A stretch of DNA of 64,000 bases from Quillaja saponaria (lineage: Eukaryota; Streptophyta; Magnoliopsida; Fabales; Quillajaceae). The notes below the pieces were generated by a model. It was not told where the DNA came from. It searched no databases and saw only the letters and a program-made list of their open reading frames with translations. The stretch spans positions 10,106,001 to 10,170,000 of the forward strand of contig CM055612.1 of assembly GCA_029379385.1 (NCBI GenBank). Direction: 5' to 3'. Of the stretch, positions 1 through 11,649 are shown one piece after another; the stretch's first letter is position 1, and each line of letters begins with the position of its first letter. Both the position numbers and the translations under genes were made by a program.

Positions 1-1004
1 AAATTTATCGTAGGATATGAGTTAGGGTGTAAGTCAAGATCCATTGGCTGCATATGACTTATTCATTAAGAATGATAAAATAGCAAAAAACTTGAAATTT
101 AAATCTGAACTTGATCATTTTTTAGATGAAGATGTATTGCCAAGAAGTAAGAATTTTGATATACTTATGTGGTGGAAGGTGAATGGGATCAAATATCCAA
201 TCTTGCAAGTAATTGCTAGAGACTTCTTGGCTATACTAGTATCTACAGTTGCATCTGAATCAACTTTTAGCACAGGTGGAAGATTGGTTAGTATACACCG
301 GAATATATTGGAATTAGACACTGTGGAAGCTCTAATGTGTGCACATAATTGGTTGTGGGTTGAAGAAAGGAAATGTAATTTTACACTATATAATAGACAT
401 TTATTTTCTTTTTATTATCTTAAACTTTCAATATTAATAATTATTTTTTATCCTTGTCATTTGTAGGGACATATTCTATAGTATATGCTACAATACATGA
501 TGATGGTCATGATGAAGTTGGAGCTTCTACAAGGATTTGAATTATGTTTAGTTGAACTGTTTATGAAAAGTTTACTAGTTGCATGTTGAACCTCTCATAC
601 CTCTTTAGCCCTTTTATTTTTATTTGTAGTTTTATTAGAAGTTAGGACATGAAACAAGTTTTACTGCTTACAATTCTGTACATTAGCAGTAACTATACAA
701 GCTTTATTATTGGTGCACTTTAGTTCAAAGATTTGCCTAGTTTAGATGATTTAAAACTAATGAAAAGTGGTTTCAAGAGCCTCTTGACAAACCCACAATG
801 CCAATTTTTTATTTTTTTTTTGTTAGCAGTAAACAATTACTTGTACAGATTATTATAAAGAAAAAAAAATACGGGCATGGGTCGGATCCGAGTCAAAGGC
901 CCATGATCCATGGATCAAAAATATTGGATCAGGTCCGATCCAAGACTCTTCGGATCACATATTGGATCGGGTTGGGTCGGACCCGATCCGGTCCATTGCC
1001 ATCC
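1..1004 (+). mobile_element. hAT transposon, 3' part, cut by window edge
   Basis: The right-hand portion of a hAT-superfamily DNA transposon. It contains the C-terminal dimerisation region of a transposase near its left edge. It ends in a GATC-rich subterminal block (885-988) followed by CCATTGCCATCC at 993-1004, whose reverse complement (GGATGGCAATGG) resembles the terminal inverted repeat of plant hAT elements. The 5' half and the other end lie outside the window, so no target duplication can be checked. The exact end could be off by a few bases. Called from protein similarity plus the terminal motif. Confidence 0.7.
44..370 (+). pseudogene. hAT transposase C-terminal dimerisation domain (partial)
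   Basis: The reading frame encodes the conserved tail of plant hAT transposases of the RICESLEEPER/DAYSLEEPER kind. A WWK block (residues about 43-45) is followed by FLAILVSTVASESTFSTGGR, in which the SESTFSTGGR core is diagnostic, and then by VEALMCAHNWL. This domain dimerises the transposase at the element ends. Only the end of the protein lies in the window. The open frame runs on to 466, but similarity fades after about residue 110. The element is probably inactive or partial; its upstream catalytic part cannot be judged. Confidence 0.75.
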
Positions 1005-1590
1005 ATACAAACAAATCCCTCAATAATAATTAGGGAGCCTTAAAATATCCATGCTATCTGAAGGATCAAATTTTGGCAAGAGATGATCAAATTTTTCCCA
1101 CACATCTCTTGCCAAAATTTGATGAGGAACACTGCATCGCTATATCCTCACCCTAACAATGCTAAATCTCGTCCCTTGTAGTCTTGTAAATATTTTTTTT
1201 GAAGTCCCTCGCCAATTTGGGCATTTTTACAACTAACTCACATTTTCCTCACCATTCTAGGAATTTGTTGAGGGTATCCCTCACTATGTTTTGGAATTTT
1301 TGTAATCTTGTTTCTATTTTAATACGTTTCCCTCATTTACAATGTAAACCTATTTAAACCTGCTTAAAATCACTTCAATATAAACCATCAACCCGTCAAA
1401 ACCCTCATAATTATTTCAACAACACATTGAATTATCACAATCATTTCAACAACTCATTTAAACATCAAAATAACTCTATATTAACCTAATAGTAGAAGTT
1501 TTAACTTTAAAAGTACAAGCATAAATAATAGAAGTTTTTTATATATAGAGAGCCTAATTTGTTGTTCTAAATTACATAAAAATAAATCTA

Positions 1591-1632
<42 letters not shown>

Positions 1633-1689
1633 CACATTAATAAAAAAAATAATTAAGATGTTATAACAAAAATATATCTACAAATAACT
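1005..1689. other. AT-rich intergenic DNA with a perfect 21-bp hairpin and an AT microsatellite
   Basis: No coding evidence. Two features stand out: a perfect inverted repeat with 21-bp arms (1065-1085 and 1103-1123), and a long (AT)n run at about 1590-1627. Confidence 0.5.
1065..1123. repeat. Perfect 21-bp inverted repeat with 17-nt loop
   Basis: The left arm (1065-1085, starting ATCAAATTTTGGCAAG) and right arm (1103-1123) are exact reverse complements, separated by 17 bases. Transcribed RNA would form a strong short hairpin. It may be the collapsed core of a MITE whose outer parts have decayed. No flanking target duplication was recognised. Confidence 0.85.
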
Positions 1690-2790
1690 TATATGTCTAC
1701 TTGAATGTCGGGCTGAGGTGCACGAGGTGCTATGTCGGACAATTGCAAGAGGCTTTCCACACTCCTCGAAATGCATTCTCAATGGTAGTTTGTATTTGAT
1801 CATTCTGTCCCTGAGAAGCGCAGCTCTCAACTCTCATGTTATTAACTCCTCTTGAAATAAATGTCGGGTTTCACTTCTGCTCACAGAGGCTGAAGAGGAT
1901 TGGCTGCTAATATAATCTATAAAATAAAGTTTTATCTATTTTTTAGGCAGAAATTTATTTTCTCCTTTAAACCTGGACAATGGCATCTCTCTAATATGGA
2001 AAGAGCTTCACTCAAAATTCTTTTTAGTGGCTGATGGCACAAATTATAGGGTAGAGGTAACATAAACCCTAACTTAATTTTTTATAAGAATGCTATTGCT
2101 TGTTGGATTTTAAGTTTTAACCCATTAGTCTTGTAATATAAAAAGTGAAAATATTATTTAGCTTTTATTTTTGAAGGGCCGGGGTATTAAATAAGAGAAA
2201 ATAAAAAATAAATTTTAAATTATAATATTAATATTTTTGAAAACATTTAGGGGGGCTATGGCCCCTTCTGGTTCCTCAAAGGCTCCTTCCTTGGATTCTG
2301 GTAAGGGATCTTCAGTGTATTTGTTCACGACCCTCTTTGTATACGTATCCTAAAATATAAAGACAAAGAATTAGACTTTCATACAAACAACCAACTTTAA
2401 AAATAATAAAATTTTAAACATTTACGAATGTTTTCTTAGAAAGTGGAGTAACAAACTACTCAGCATTATCCCTAGGCTTTCTCTTGTAGGTGTGTTCGTA
2501 CACCTCCCTGTAAAGAACTAAGTAACCTTTTTCTTTTTTCCTACAAGATTAAAAAGTAATTTTAAAGTGATATAAATCAATACATATTACATTATTAAGT
2601 AAATCAATCACTTACCAACGCCTTTATGTCATTAAGAAAAGATCGGGCACCATCAGAGTGTATGCTCGCCTTTAGCATTGCTGCTCGATTTACCCTATTG
2701 GCTATGGACTAGGCTCGCCACTCATCACACATCCTATCCCAAATCTTCGGGAATATATTTTTGGGACCTTTATAATTCCAAGCGTTCAGT
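1690..2790 (-). pseudogene. En/Spm (CACTA) Transposase_24-like relic
   Basis: Translation of the minus strand gives blocks typical of the second ORF of plant CACTA elements (Ptta/En/Spm, Transposase_24). About 2616-2783 reads WDRMCDEWRA, a stop, then ANRVNRA and SIHSDGARSF. About 2441-2540 reads REVYEHTYKRKPRDNA. About 2270-2350 reads RVVNKYTEDPLPESKE. The blocks lie in the family order and are separated by intron-like gaps, one starting with a GTAAG donor. An in-frame stop in the first block and later frame breaks show that it is dead. The family call is from remembered motif patterns. Confidence 0.6.
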
Positions 2791-4298
2791 TCAGTAATGC
2801 TAATGTCATCTATAACTTATTTTTCCTTTTGTATAGTCTATCCATGAAATGGTCCGTTGTATTAGTCACTAGCAGAATCACATTGACTTAAGTGGGGTCA
2901 ACTCAAGTTTCAAATTTTTTATACCTAGTGAAATTTTATAAATTTGTCAATATATAAAGGAAACTTCAAAAATGGCTACACTGAATTTATAAAACATACG
3001 TATTAACCTCATAGATTTTCAAAAAATAAATTATACCAATTAAATAATAATAAATTATAATAAGTATAAAATTGAATTAATACTTAGTTTGAATTTTAAG
3101 AAGTGTAGATTCTATCATTTCATTTATTTTTGTTATTTGACAATAAAATAATTTATTTTATTTTTTTGTAAATTCGTAACAATTTTAAACCATTTATACT
3201 ATCTATAGTTAAGCATTTTAAAATGATTATTAATGAGTTCAATTCTAACTAAAAATTAAATGAAAATAAGGAATTCATTAATAAATTATTTTCATTTTCC
3301 TTATATTTTAAAATAATATAAAATTAAGTTTTTTTTTTTTTTTTTTTTTTTTCATTTACATTGTGTGCACCTTGACTAATTTACATCTCTAGTCTGATTT
3401 AAAATAGGTCATCTACATCGAGAGTAAGAAATTTGGTCTCTTGGATATTTAACCTTGGGAAGCAAATAAAGAGAGCACACATTTTTTTACCATAAGTTCA
3501 ATCGTTTAGAATAAAGATAATAAAAATCCTGAGTGATATCGAATGAAACAAAAGATTTATATGTATGATCTTCATGATATAAATTTTTGTAAAATAATTA
3601 GTTTTATTAAAAATAAAAAATAGAATATCTTATAAAAATCTAATAATGAGTTTAAAACTAATTAACTTTAAATTGAGTAAAAAAAAAAAATTGACCTCAC
3701 TAATCAAATTTCCTAGCACCACCATTAGTAGTAGTCTCTCAGACATTATGAATTACATCCAGTGAAATACCAACATCAAGCCTATATTTTCTTTTTAAAC
3801 AAAAGAGTTAATGTTGATTAAAATTATGTTTATACCATGAAATCCAAATTTAATAATTGAAAGAACATACTATGAATGCATCAAATAATGGATCCCTGAG
3901 ATCCCTGAAATAGTCATGATATTGAATAATAAGCCCTGGAAAATGATAAATTATCACCTGAGTGATCTCTCTTGTCACACTCTATGACGCGACAATGTGT
4001 AATAATTTAACTATGTAATATCAAAAAAAAAAAAAAAAAAAACTATGAAACAAAATAAAGCTAAGTGTGACACTTACACTTTGGTACTGCCTTGTTGAAC
4101 AGTCTCAATGATGACACTAGTCCCCAACATGAGTGGCATTAGTAAGATGTATAGCCCATGGCTTCGTTAACTATCTATAAGATGAAAGCGGAGGGACCAA
4201 TGAAGATGAAGATATTGATAGGAGATGAGGGGATGAAGGAAGTGATGAAGACGAAGTTAGTCATGTTGATGGAAGGCCTAGATAAGATGATGATGACC
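2791..4298. other. AT-rich transposon-derived intergenic DNA
   Basis: No supportable coding region. It contains a poly-T run (about 3331-3351) and A-runs (about 3679-3690 and 4023-4040), typical of decayed retroposons. It may be the interior of the same CACTA relic whose transposase block lies to the left. Confidence 0.35.
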
Positions 4299-4808
4299 CT
4301 AAATGAATTTCTTTATTAAGTTGTCCTCTGGTGTCACACGAGTTAATGAATATGGAGTCTTAGAGGTCAAAATTGTAAAATAAACTTTTATTTGAGGATC
4401 CGAGAGTATTAGCACATTTTTAATGGTGAATAAGATTTGTGAGACAAATGGTTTCTCGTTTGAGTCAATGAGGTGAACTTTATTCATGTTTGTGTGTTTT
4501 GTCAAATTAACTTTGAAAATTGGGGCTCGTGTGGTAAAATTGTAAAATAGACTTCCATTTGGCAAGCCAAGACTAGTGACCTGCTCATGGTGATGAATAA
4601 GACTTGTAAAAACAAACGGTTTCTCTTTTGGGTCAACAGGGAGAATTTTATGAATGTTTTTTTGTTTAGTGAAATGAACTTTGAAAATCGATTCTAAGGG
4701 AAAAACTGTTAAATAAACTTCCATTTGGTGAGTTGGGAGTACTGGCTCATCCGCAGTGATGAATAATACTTGTATGTTATACTGTTTATTTTTTAGCTTA
4801 GTAAACAT
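4299..4808 (-). repeat. ORF built of ~167-bp degenerate tandem repeats
   Basis: A 169-codon open frame made of about 2.6 copies of a ~167-bp unit. Unit starts on the plus strand are at 4369, 4536 and 4702, each with AAA(A/C)TGT-type bases followed by AAATA(A/G)AC. On the minus strand the encoded peptide repeats too: EKPFV recurs after VDPK and after DSN, and (K/E)V(Y/H/N)(F/L)T recurs. No known domain, signal peptide or membrane segment is recognised. It may be a chance open frame over a tandem repeat, or the wreck of a repeat protein. The repeat is certain; coding is doubtful. Confidence 0.5.
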
Positions 4809-5149
4809 TCTAAGTTAACTATCATTAATGCATTTTTAGAAATGTTTACAAGGCATTGATGGATCATAGGCTGCTTTACATACTTACAATGAGCAAGCAC
4901 CAGAGGATGAGTACGAGAAGGATGATGATGCTCACTTAAGAAAGGAAAAATAGCGTATATTTTTATGTACAAGTTAAATTATAATAAGTACTAATTATGT
5001 AGTTTGACTACTTTGTAGATTCTTTGAATAATTAATGCAATAAGTCTATTTCTTTCAATATTTCATGTGTATATCCTCTTCTTTAAATGTATAACATGTT
5101 TAAGAAAAAAAAAGGAACCAAGAAATGACAAAACTATCAATTACAACGC

Positions 5150-5596
5150 CTTGGATTATTAGAGACAGGCGAATGTGATGCTGATAAGTTGTTTTAAATA
5201 AATAAAAAGAAGTTAGATTTAACCTATTAAAGACATAAAGATTATCTCTGGTATAAGTTATCACCGACAGGAATCATGGTGTTACTGATAGGTTTTATGA
5301 AATAAAAATTTACAGAGATAAGGAACCTGTTACTCATAGTTACCAATGCCATCACCATGTTGCCGATAAGTGCCCATCAACTATTGAAGATAAATTAATG
5401 AAAGGAGAGTTGTCGCTCTTTGTTTTCTCTGATGTCTATTAGCGACGACCTATCAATAATAATGGTCATTAAGGACAATGACATGAACTATAAGCTTTCA
5501 GTGATGAGACTATGTCCTTGATAGTCATCAGCAACATGTTTTACAATATCAAGGACATGTATCAACTGTCACTAATAATGCTTTTTCTTGTACTGA
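5150..5596. mobile_element. Probable decayed CACTA subterminal end
   Basis: A stretch rich in short GACA/TGTC and ATCA-containing repeats on both strands, ending in TTTTTCTTGTACTG at about 5582-5595. That is one change from the TTTCTTGTAGTG terminus of CACTA elements. It may be the other end of the element carrying the minus-strand transposase relic at 1690-2790. No matching left terminus was found, so the assignment is tentative. Confidence 0.35.
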
Positions 5597-5999
5597 GAAT
5601 CAATAAATTAACATACATTCAACCAAAAATCCCCAAATCATAAATTCCATAAATCATACTAAACATTTTAGATTGACTAGTATACAATCAATCAAAATAT
5701 CAAATTTAAACTAAATTAAACATATAAGTAACATTATATTTATCAAAAATTATATAACTCAAAACCTCAAAGACTCTTACCTTTGTCACAATAGAAAAAA
5801 TTAAGGGTTCTAATTGGAGGAAAACAAACTTCAGCAACTGGAAAGTGTTCACGGGACACCAACAAAGCAGCAATGACAATGGCGGTAGTGCAGATGCTGG
5901 TAAAGAGAGTGAGATACTGAGAGAAAGAGACTGACTAGATCGAAGAGGACATCTAGTTTTCTTTAGCCCTTTATAGGGACTTGCCTGAGTAGTATGCTC

Positions 6000-7505
6000 T
6001 AAAGCCAACGTTATTAAATCTCTCTAGTATATTACATCTAATATAGTCTTATGATGTTATTTAACAATTATATGGCATTCTCATTTATCACGTATTTAGT
6101 ATCTATGATAAATCCCATGGAATAAAAATAATGTAAATAAGAATAGTGGTGTGATCATGCTTATGATCAGATATCTTTTCTTAAACTTTATTCTTAAACA
6201 TTCTTAATGGTAGGATCATTAATAATGGAAAGTAATGATCTAATTAGATTAGTACATGTTATGTTATCTCAAATTTTAAGGGTGATAGATCTCATGATAA
6301 TTTATATAGTTGACACTATAACAAGCATGTAAGGTGCTTGTTAGAGAACAAGTTCACTGAATTGACTCGACCATTAAACACCCATATAGACTTTACATAG
6401 TATGAGAGTTCTTAATTGCAGTACTGCATATAATATTTAGATCTGAGGCATCATAGATACATTATACATAAATTATCATGTTTTGATGTTATCTACGTAT
6501 AATTCATCATGAGTTATATAGGAGTAGATATTGGGTGTGACTATCTAATTATCATTTTTTGGTGTTATCTAAGTATATTTCACAATGAGTTATATAAGGG
6601 TAGATATTGGGTATGACTATCTTTGCATGGAGGTATATGAGTGCATAATAAGGATCTAACACTCTTAGTAAAGAGAGAGGAATAACAAGGAATAGTCTAT
6701 GTTATCTAATAAAGATATAGCTCAAAAAGTTCATGGAAAGTGTGGTGTGAAACTAGATTAAGGACCACATGATTTATGACTTATAGATTGATACTTAGGA
6801 TTAAACAATTTAGGGTGGACAGTAATCTATACTCTAATTTTAATCAAGAACATTGGAAGATAGAAAGATTGAATTACACAGTAATTGATAACAAAAAGGT
6901 CCACAATATATTTACATTACCTGGGTAATCATCACAAATTGCTAGGCATCAATCTTGACTTATAGGTAACTTGAGAATTAATCAACTAATAAATTCTCAT
7001 TAATGGATGAATCAAAAGTTGTTTTGATTCAAATAAATTAGAAAGTTGTTTTAATTAATTAGATAGGGATATAATTGCAAATGCATCAAATGATATAACC
7101 TACTACCAATTCAATATGAACCTAAGAAGTCATACAAAAAAGAGTATAAATTAATTAAGAAGAGTTTTGAAGTTCCATGTAATTGTAAATAGTTGGTATT
7201 TGAATTTTAAAACAGAATTATCCTATTTTGATTAAAACTCTAGAATTAGGATTTGATCATATCATGCACCTAGAGTTTAGTAATTAAAATATTCTATTTA
7301 ATTAAGGTAAGACTTCAATGAAAGTTAGTATGTAACTTTTATAGAAAAATACCACAGAGAATGCCAAAATCCTTTGTATTAGAGAATTTTGGCAAATTGA
7401 GTGCTTCTATGAGAACAAGTAAAATATCAACACTTATGCTAGCACACAAGGAGGTTTTTGACAAATCATCTCGAATCTCTTGATTGATTCATTTGTATGG
7501 CTACA
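6000..7505 (+). mobile_element. LTR-like repeat, left part, interrupted by CACTA element
   Basis: Non-coding sequence with the texture of a long plant retrotransposon LTR. It resumes after the CACTA insertion: the left side ends ...GGCTACA, and the right side (from 11650) continues ACGCTTAGAGATTA... to about 11815, where CAATTTTCCTGGCATAATC resembles a worn LTR end plus Met-tRNA primer-binding site. It contains a 76-bp imperfect tandem duplication (6471-6625). No gag or pol was seen nearby. The LTR assignment is inference from resemblance. Confidence 0.4.
6471..6625. repeat. 76-bp imperfect tandem duplication
   Basis: AATTATCAT recurs at 6471 and 6547, followed in both copies by T-rich (T)G(A/G)TGTTATCTA, then GAGTTATATA and GTAGATATTGGGT. 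The two units differ at several bases, so the duplication is old. Confidence 0.8.
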
Positions 7506-10500
7506 CACTACAAGATATTACCATAACTGTGTCTATAGTTATGCAAACTTAGAAAACAGAGATGTAGAAAATCACTTCCTATGTCTGCATTTTATATATC
7601 TATATCTCCATAATTGTAAACGCAGAAAAAATGCATAAAAATATTTATCAAAGCGTAAGTACAATTTTGCAGCCACGTTTACTGGTTTTATTTAGCGCAA
7701 TTTTTCATGTGCTTTTTTGGGTCTAATATTTTATTTCTTGTGTTTTCCATTGCAAACACAAATAGAAAATTGGTGTTATTTTTAAAATATGTATATCCAT
7801 GTCTGTCACTTAATACATTTGTGTCTGTAGTGGTTGACGCATATAGTTTTCCCCAAATTGAAATCTAGCCCGCGAATTTTCTTTTTTCTTCATTCTCTTC
7901 CCTTTGTAACCAATGGACCTTTTCTTTGAAAACTTTGAAAAATAGGTAGCATAGCTGAAGAAGATAACCAGAGTGCTTGTCGTCTTTCTTGTTCACCTGT
8001 CATGAATTTCTTATATTTAAAGGTATTTTTCTCTCTTTCTATTTCACTAGGTTTCTCTTTTTCTTTCTTGGTAGTTTTCTTTCTTTTTGTCTCTTCCATC
8101 TTGGGTTTAGTTCATAAATAGGGGGAGATTGAATTCGTGATAGCCGTAAATAAAGCATTCAATTGATTTTGGGTTGAGCTCTAAATGGTGAATTGATGTT
8201 GGATTTCTCCTTCTACTTGTCATTCTTACTAAAGCCATTACTTTCTTGATAGTCCTTGGATGAGTTATGTTATTGAAGAATAAGTCATTTTATTTTAAGT
8301 AATTAGCTTGTCAAAGTGGTTATTGATAGTCCATGGATGAGTTACGTTGTTGAAGAGGTTAATAATGTTATTGAGTTTCTAGCAGTTAACTCAATCCTCA
8401 CCATTCAATTTGTGGTGATTTTCACTTGGATTTCGAGTGATACGGGTCCAACTCCTATTTTATGGTCTTGTGCTAGTCACATGAAATAATAAAAACAAGG
8501 ATCGTCATACATATTTTTGGGACTATGTTTAAATGGTTTTAATTTATAAATAGTATGTTGGGTATATAGAGAAAAAAAATGCTTTATACATGCTAGTTAA
8601 TTATAAAAACTTGGCCTAAACAAGTTCACAAATTTGTGGATGAATTTGTTCCGTGCTATGTCATTTTTCTCTTTTTGTTAAGATTATGTAATGTCATTCA
8701 AATTATCAAGTGTTACAATCTTATTAGTTCCCCATAAAGAAATCATAGATTCTAGGTATTTTGAATGGCTTACACTGTTGTTCTTCATGGGAGCTCATGA
8801 GTTGGTTTTCCATCACTCAATTTCTTCTTTGCCTGTTATTGCAATCTCTATTTTCTTTCTTCTAGTATTCCTTAACATATTTATGCTAATTGCATTTCTT
8901 TCAAGGTGACATATAGTGACTGAAAACATGCATACCAGTGTACACTATTCATTTTTTGTGGGTCATTGAATAAAACAAGCAAAAGTGAAAGATGATTGAG
9001 AAATTAATGGAAGGGTGTTCTCTTGTTTATTGTGTAAGGAAAATATGCTCTTATTTGTTTACGTATTTTTTGTGCTTCATTTTTTCTTCATCACTTAAAT
9101 GTAAGGCAAATAATACTGAATAGTAAGTGGTATAGCTATACTTGTGTGTTCTCTTTCTTTAAAGGTGAGACTATACTTGAATTTCTTTTGGTTTAGCAAG
9201 TGTATTATGGATCAATACTTGAATCTTGTTTGGCTACACTCCAACAAGTGTATATACTATACTTGTGTGTTCTCCTTTTAGAATTAGTTGGACCCGTGTG
9301 TTCCCTTGCAAAATTATATGTGATTGACTTTGAAGCTCCTTTTGGTTTGCAATTAGTTTCTATTTTTATTATTACATAGTCATGCCTAGAGGATGTGCTA
9401 CCCCATTCTGAGGACGTCATGGAGCTTTATCTATAACTTCACCTCCAGCTCTATTTACAATTCCACCTCCTAGCGTTCCATTACTTGCTCTATCCTCAGA
9501 GCAGGTTCGAGACCTTCATGACATGGGCTCAGATCAGATCCTATCGAGCTTGACATGTAAGTTACAATTTCAAATTTTGATAATGAATTTTCTTATTTGT
9601 TGAATTTTTATGACTTTCTTTATTCTTACACTACTTAACTTGTATTGCAACTACAAATCATGATCAAGATATCTAGCATATGATAGATTTTGAGTTTCGT
9701 GTAAAGGATGACGTCCCTATGAGATGGGAGACATCTCTGAGTGTGGTGCTACCACAGAGAGGGGGAAGAAAGGTAAGAATAAGATTGCCCCCCATGAAGT
9801 TGAAGAGGATCGTCTACTCATCCACATAGTTGGAGATAAGTAAGTAAATTATCTTTATAATTTTGTATTCAATTGTATTTATATCTTATATTTTACAAAC
9901 GTTTGTTTCTTTTTGTTCGTATTACAGAACATTCAAAAACACTAATGTGGGCATTACCAGAAATGGTATTATCATACAGCACCTTCTAGGTCTGCTCTTT
10001 AAGTACTAAAAGTTCCAGGAGGACATGAAGTTCTTATTCTTTAATGATTTTATGGGAAGTTCAACTATATTGTTTAAGTTTTAATATGTTGCTAAATTAT
10101 TGACAACATGTTTTTGTATTGTAATTTATGCTGCAGAGAAGGTTTAGGGTCCTTCCGGAGCAAAATGCTGCATCTTAGGCTATATTAGATGCAATAGCCG
10201 CGAAGAAATGCAGCGATGTATTTCAGAAGCTGTGTTCTAAATTAAAGAGGAAGAAGCCATTAGGCCCACTAGCTTAGAAGGAGGATGGGCACCTAGATTG
10301 GATCCCATAGAATTGTTGGGAGTCATTGTGTGACGAGTAGGCGAGCCCTAACTTCAAGAGGCGCTCCTGGACAATGGTCGCGAATAGAATAGTAGGTGAT
10401 GAGCTTATTCACCATGTAACTAGCTCCGTTAACACAACTGTTCACTAGAAACAACTAGTTAGTAATATTTTATTTAATAAATATTAGTTAAAAATTTGTA

Positions 10501-11649
10501 TCACAGTCTTTTTAACTAATGTTGTTTTAAATTTTTTTTGTACAGGAGAAAAAGTTGGGTCGAAAACTTACAGTTATTGAGGTTTTCGACTGCACTTACA
10601 AGAGAAAGTCCAGTGACTTTGTTGACATGAAGTTGAAGACCATCAGTGTTAGTACTATTTGTCTTTTTTTTTCTTTTACATAGTTATTTTTTTGTTTCAA
10701 GTACATAACTAGTTTTTATTTGTAAGAGAAGTTTAAAGCTTTAAAGATAGCGGAGATAAGGCAATCTAGCACTGGACAGCAAGATAATGCTAATACACCT
10801 GGTTCACTTGCTGAGGTCCCTGTGAGTGACCCGACTTTCTTTGTGAAGCTTACGGGCGACAAGTGGAATGGCCTCATCTACGGTTTTGGAAGTTGTATCA
10901 ACTCCCGAAGTCACAAGGACAATAGTTTCTATCATCGATGCTCACAGCTATTTGTCCAAGGTAATTAATTAGAGTTGCATATTAATTTAAGTATAACTTA
11001 TAACATATTTATTTTGATTATTTCAGGTTTCATCTCCTATATCCGAGCCTACGAACTTAAGTCAAACTGACGAACAAGCTGGGGATGACGAAAACATATG
11101 AAGATGATGCCAATTTTTAGATTTATGTATTTATTTATTGTAAATAATGTTGTTACGACGTTTTTGTATAATATTTTTTTTATTTATACATAATTTAGAT
11201 CTAAATATAAAAAATTCTTTTGAAGCATGTATTTACGAGTATAAAATTTAAATTTAAATAAAAATAAAATAATTAAATTATTTTAAATATCTGCATAAGC
11301 CTAACACAGACATAGATAAATATAAAAAATTAATAAAAAAATATGCGTCTGTTTTTTTTGCATATTTGATGCATATATAATTGTATCTGCCTTTGCTTGT
11401 CAGTGTCTGAAAACCAGACTTTGAAACGTGACACCCAATTATTGGCATGTAGATATTGCGCCTGCCTTACAAATGCAGAAATATAAACGTAAAACTTATT
11501 TGTATAAAAGCAGAAAATAGTATCTGAGTCTCGGTTTACTGCGTCTGCTTATCTACATTTACGTGCGGACGCATATTATTTTATGTGTCAGTAATGTGAC
11601 GTTCTGCGTTTGCATTGCACAGACGCAGATAATACCTTTTCTTGTAGTG
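7506..11649 (+). mobile_element. CACTA (En/Spm) DNA transposon, near-complete, ~4.1 kb
   Basis: The left terminus is CACTACAAGATATTACC (7506 onward) and the right terminus is ATACCTTTTCTTGTAGTG (ending 11649). The two form the CACTA-type terminal inverted repeat CACTACAAGA. Flanking triplets are ACA (7503-7505) and ACG (11650-11652), a 2-of-3 match to the expected 3-bp target duplication. The subterminal regions are full of short TCTGCGT/ACGCAGA-like repeats (for example 11380-11640), the usual transposase-binding arrays. Inside is one degraded Transposase_24-type gene (9380-11101); no TNP2-type catalytic transposase was recognised, so the element is non-autonomous. Confidence 0.85.
9380..11101 (+). 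pseudogene. Plant transposase (Ptta/En/Spm, Transposase_24-like), degraded
   Basis: Coding blocks of the CACTA accessory transposase lie in order across several exons. Around 9745-9840 is RGKKGKNKIAPHEVEED. Around 10320-10385 is SLCDE, a stop, then ASPNFKRRSWTMVANRI. Around 10545-10650 is EKKLGRKLTVIEVFDCTYKR then SSDFVDMKLK. Around 10735-10965 is FKALKIAEIRQ, ending with GDKWNGLIYGFGS. The last block ends DEQAGDDENI and a stop at 11099-11101. An in-frame stop and frame changes between blocks indicate that it is not functional. It sits between the CACTA termini in sense with the left end. Confidence 0.65.

Noticed and set aside
1591..1627. CRISPR-like or structured array suspected at the regular AT repeats
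   Set aside because: Plain dinucleotide microsatellite without spacers; CRISPR is not expected in plant nuclear DNA.
5706..6008. 100-codon minus-strand frame with a Ser/Leu-rich stretch
   Set aside because: The Ser/Leu run comes from a simple GAGA-type tract; no family or splice context.
8691..8909. 72-codon hydrophobic frame as a possible membrane protein
   Set aside because: It lies inside the CACTA element upstream of the transposase relic and has no family similarity.
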